Positions 61,901 through 64,000 of a stretch of 64,000 bases of DNA are shown here, in pieces. A program made the position numbers and the translations under genes. How positions within the stretch are numbered: position 1 is the stretch's first letter; each line of letters starts with the position of its first letter. A model generated the notes under the pieces. It saw only the letters and a program-made list of their open reading frames with translations. It had not been told where the DNA came from and did not search any database. The DNA comes from Liolophura sinensis (lineage: Eukaryota > Mollusca > Polyplacophora > Chitonida > Chitonidae): contig NC_088302.1 of NCBI RefSeq assembly GCF_032854445.1, forward strand, positions 53,288,046 through 53,352,045, in the 5' to 3' direction.

Positions 61901-63860
61901 ACTAGAGCTGAATATGTCATGTGATAATTGGCTGTCACGTCAAAATGTGGTTTCTTACAGTGGATAGACAGATATCAATGCAATAAATTGGATTTTGCGG
62001 TTAGTTTAAGTGTTAAACTTATGCATTTAGGAGCATGGAACTGAGAACGGCTGTGTATACATTAGGCATGATACTGCAGTAACTTGCAGTAAGCTAGCAA
62101 GAAAACCACCTGGGGAGAGTCATTGCTTGAAGACAAATATTTGACTTTGCTTTATTTTTCTTTAGCAAAGTTAGATTTATTACCAGAATATATTTTCCCA
62201 AAATCTGAATGAAAGAGTTTGTTATCAGTGAGAAGGCCCTGCTATGTGGGGTAAAGTCCATGAAGTCCAGCTGGGGGAAATGCTTACACCCATGCAGAAC
62301 GAGGACGAACGGGACCCCTGAAACATTACGCTTGTGTACACCAATAAGCATGTTTAGCATGGCTATTTAAATATAGCAGCTTTGGTAGAACAGACAGGAG
62401 CCATGGGCATATAATTTGTTGAGTATAACATTTAACACTAATCAGTGATACGACTGAAATAATGCTGAAAGCATGGAGAAGCAGTACACAACAATCCAAA
62501 CTTGCTTGTACTTGCACAAACATTCCCACCAAATACCTATTTGAAAGTTTGAATTTAGCCGTTGAGCATCTTCGAATTTTAAAATCTCATTTCTGTGTGA
62601 ACCCTGATTATATGATACATGAGCCAGGTAAGTTGTGGAGATGGGTACATTGTATATAGAGCTGAACCAGGTAAGCTGTAGAGACGGCTACATTGTGTAT
62701 AGAGCTGAACCAGGTAAGCTGTAGAGAAGGGTACAAGATCGGGCTTGGTGTATTATGCAGCGAGAGCTTTCCAGAGAAAAGAACTTTCAAACAAGTATAT
62801 TCGCATTCTGCTGGGCTTGAATTTGGAAAGTGCAAAACAGGCCCATGTCAGTACTGTAATGAGACTGGAATAAGAGGTCATGCAGGATTTCTTCAGTTTT
62901 GTGTCTGGAAGACAGACCCATTCCCTCGGAATAGCTACTTTAAATTCTCCCTCAGGCACACAAAACCCTGGAATAAAGAAAAGTCTTTTCAGTGACCAGT
63001 GGAATATTTGAATCCTTTCACACATTAGTTAAAGCACAAATTAATCTGCACCCTCGTCAAACACTTACTATATCTCCTACATCACCGACAAATTGCGTTT
63101 CGGCATCGTCAAATTTTCTGTTTTAGCATCTATCTGTCAGAGACCGATGACCTAATTGTACGCGGTGATATTCGCATGGAGCACTAATTGCGAAAGCGCT
63201 CCAGCGTAATAGCTAGAATGCATAGGCTTATAGTAGCACGAAAATCTGGTCTACTCGACTACTCTCCGTACGTCAGTAGTTTTGGGTAAGTGCTTTCTAA
63301 AAGTGACGAGAAATCAGCGTTTGATGCGCCCTGGCAGGTCGGATCACGGGTGAGAATGCGTATCGCGCGAAAACAGTCTCTACAAAATGTCATGTATGCG
63401 CCGTGAAGTAAGATGAAAATGTAATCCACGCGACTTTGGCCCACCACACGTAAGTTTTGGCGCATATTTTTGTTCTGCCGACTTGTCCGTCGTAAGGCTC
63501 TGATACAACACAGGAATTTTACTATATACATTGTGAATTACACCTTATCCAAAGACTCTCTCACTCTTCCGACCCCTACCACTGACCCTCAGCCTCAAAC
63601 GGACTCAAAATTTATTTTCTGGCAGAAACCCTGTCATGTCTAGTTGTCAAGTATTCTTGCCAAAACATGTAGCTATGTATTTAGCTATTTTTTAAAACTT
63701 TTTAAGGTTTTCCTGTACATGTGTTAACTTAAAATTCATTTAATGTGCTCAAGCAGTGAACCTAGTAAATGGTAAATTTTACTCTTTTTTTTTTTTTTTT
63801 TCAGAACAACACATCCTGCTATTTAGGCGACCAGTCACAACTCCCCCACCGGAATATTAG
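53000..63860 (+). CDS. CKS1: Cyclin-dependent kinases regulatory subunit (CKS1/CKS2 family), three exons
   Basis: Exons: 53000-53058, 56007-56134, 63805-63860; phases join (243 nt, 80 aa; human CKS1B is 79). The start [12 protein letters not shown] matches the family N-terminus. Exon 2 supplies [17 protein letters not shown] and [16 protein letters not shown]; exon 3 supplies HILLFRRP and a new tail ending PPPEY instead of the basic vertebrate tail. All five phosphate-pocket residues are present: K11, R20, S51, W54, R71. CKS proteins bind CDKs and dock phosphorylated substrates (for example for SCF-Skp2) in nucleus and cytoplasm. Odd: the hinge reads HEPEQH, so the second hinge proline is Gln64. 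Intron 2 is 7.7 kb and begins with a minisatellite made from the exon 2/intron 2 boundary. A 19-nt T-run precedes the exon 3 acceptor. The gene is head to head with SHC. Confidence 0.96.
53059..54761. other. CKS1 intron 1, first part
   Basis: No exon, array or recognised transposon in this part. Confidence 0.45.
54770..55016 (-). mobile_element. tRNA-derived SINE, MetaSINE-like, in CKS1 intron 1
   Basis: Minus-strand order: CCGTGGCTCAGTCGGTTAGCGC (A-box region), GTGAGTGCAAGTCCAGC (B-box region), GGCTTCCTCTCAAGAC, CTGCCTGGTTTCC, then AAATATTCTTGAGTATGGC and a short tail. The 8-bp direct repeat CCTCGTTA at 54762-54769 and 55017-55024 is a likely target-site duplication. Confidence 0.82.
56104..58765 (+). 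repeat. 63-bp minisatellite built from the CKS1 exon 2 / intron 2 junction (about 42 copies)
   Basis: The first copy is genuine: 56104-56134 is the last 31 bp of coding exon 2 (GGCTGGGTGCATTATATGAT plus ACATGAACCAG) and 56135-56166 is intron. The next copies start at 56167 and 56230, exactly 63 bp apart, and so on to about 58765. Every copy repeats the codons for [10 protein letters not shown] followed by a donor-like word: GTACGT in the proximal half, and GTAAGT in at least 13 distal copies (near 57208, 57332, 57394, 57708, 57960, 58022, 58150, 58276, 58340, 58466, 58529, 58591, 58718). A few copies have the dead variant GAACGT. In the exon's frame each copy then meets TAG five codons after the proline (GTACGTTGTAG). 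The long minus-strand frame (294 codons) is an artefact. Confidence 0.97.
59338..59361 (+). repeat. Isolated relic of the CKS1 junction repeat
   Basis: TGTAGGGCTGGGTGTATTATACAGG matches the start of the 63-bp unit (TGTAAGGCTGGGTGTATTATA), about 0.6 kb beyond the main array. Confidence 0.65.
59362..60059. other. CKS1 intron 2, between array relic and SINEs
   Basis: No exon or known transposon recognised. Confidence 0.4.
60060..60358 (+). mobile_element. 5'-truncated SINE, second tRNA-type family
   Basis: About 80-85% similar by eye to the body of the element at 60532-60895: TCACCTAAGACTTTAAAAGA, GGCGTTCAGCA, TAGTGCAACGACTGGTTGAC, CCTTCGGTAAGTC, GTTGAGCACGACATTAAACC and an ACTCACTCG end. The tRNA-like head is mostly missing. 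Confidence 0.75.
60532..60895 (+). mobile_element. tRNA-derived SINE, second family, full length
   Basis: The head AGCCCGGATAGCACAGTTGG followed by TAGAGCGTCCGCTTCGGGAC has tRNA form with an A-box-like segment. The body matches the copy at 60060-60358, and the end is GTTGAGTACAACGTTAAACC plus (ACTC)n. Direct repeats CGATTCAA at 60524-60531 and 60896-60903 look like a target-site duplication. A 102-codon open frame inside is part of the SINE. Confidence 0.82.
61018..61291 (+). mobile_element. tRNA-derived SINE, MetaSINE-like, best copy
   Basis: Head GGGGCCTCAGTGGCTCAGTC then GGTTAGCGCGC (A box), GTGAGTTCAAGTCCAGC (B box), CTTCCTCTCCGGTCGTAAGT, CCCGGTTTCCTCCCACCATA, ATGCTGGCCGCCGTCGTATA, core AGTGAAATATTCTTGAGTAC, and an (AAAT)n tail. 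Imperfect 13-bp repeats CATGCAGCGTTTC (61005) and CATACAGCATTTC (61292) are a likely aged target duplication. Confidence 0.85.
61292..62604. other. CKS1 intron 2, featureless part
   Basis: No exon, array or recognised transposon. Confidence 0.4.
62605..62760 (+). repeat. Degenerate distal relic of the CKS1 junction repeat (3-4 partial copies)
   Basis: TTATATGATACATGAGCCAG/gtaagttgt at 62608, then two shorter copies with GAGCTGAACCAG/gtaagctgtagaga near 62662 and 62704, then GGGCTTGGTGTATTATGCAG near 62740. The relics sit 3.9 kb beyond the main array and 1.0 kb before CKS1 exon 3. Confidence 0.85.
62761..63804. other. CKS1 intron 2, last kilobase
   Basis: No exon recognised. The 63100-63530 part is visibly richer in CpG than its surroundings and may be a separate inserted sequence. 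The T-run at 63785-63801 is the polypyrimidine tract for exon 3. Confidence 0.4.
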
Positions 63861-64000
63861 GCGAAGAAGCAGTGAGTGGGCAGTTAGTGCTTATACCCAG
63901 TTTACCATCAGCCTTTGTGGGAGGTTACCGTGATGGTGTTCTTGGGGGCGTTACTTTTACTGCTGTTGCGCCGCACATTTACACTACTCTGGGTGGAGCC
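63861..64000 (+). other. CKS1: CKS1 3' UTR, continues beyond the window
   Basis: Sequence follows the TAG at 63858-63860; no AATAAA appears before the window ends. Confidence 0.6.

Overview
The window is nuclear DNA from an animal. It contains three spliced protein-coding genes with GT-AG introns, polyadenylation and TATA signals, long introns, tRNA-derived SINEs and a Penelope-like retroelement remnant. The SINE 3' ends carry a core of the 'evenly AAATATTCTTGAGTACGGC' kind that I associate with MetaSINEs of molluscs and other lophotrochozoans, so a mollusc or related lophotrochozoan is the best guess. That placement rests on memory of the repeat families, not on a search.

Layout. Positions 1-12600 hold no gene I can recognise: a broken Penelope-like element (2885-4110, minus), AT microsatellites, a 26-bp minisatellite (6716-7870), a foldback element with a nested SINE (about 9690-10400) and a 68-bp array (11620-12170). 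ZCCHC9 (plus, CDS 13608-18107, five coding exons, 254 aa) follows. Then come a 31-bp array (18590-19410) and 6 kb of non-coding DNA. SHC lies on the minus strand (CDS 36423 down to 25026, twelve coding exons, 496 aa; PTB domain, tyrosine-rich linker, SH2 domain), with a candidate non-coding first exon near 52334-52432. CKS1 (plus, CDS 53000-63860, three exons, 80 aa) starts about 0.5 kb from that exon. SHC and CKS1 are therefore head to head, the same arrangement as human SHC1/CKS1B. ZCCHC9 and SHC are convergent.

Functions. ZCCHC9 is a nucleic-acid-binding zinc-knuckle protein. SHC is the adaptor that couples activated receptors to GRB2/Ras. CKS1 is the small subunit that docks phosphorylated substrates on cyclin-dependent kinases. 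SHC and CKS1 both serve proliferation control and may share a promoter region.

The most striking property is tandem repeats: about fourteen arrays occupy roughly a quarter of the window, mostly inside introns. One of them, in CKS1 intron 2 (56104-58760), is a 63-bp unit made of the last 31 bp of coding exon 2 plus the first 32 bp of the intron. The real 5' splice site is therefore followed by about 41 copies of itself, many with a stronger donor sequence than the original. Other arrays in SHC and ZCCHC9 also carry splice-site-like words, and one resembles an actual SHC 3' splice junction. All exon models were built by reading splice sites and phases by eye and by remembered family sequence; none was tested against transcripts.
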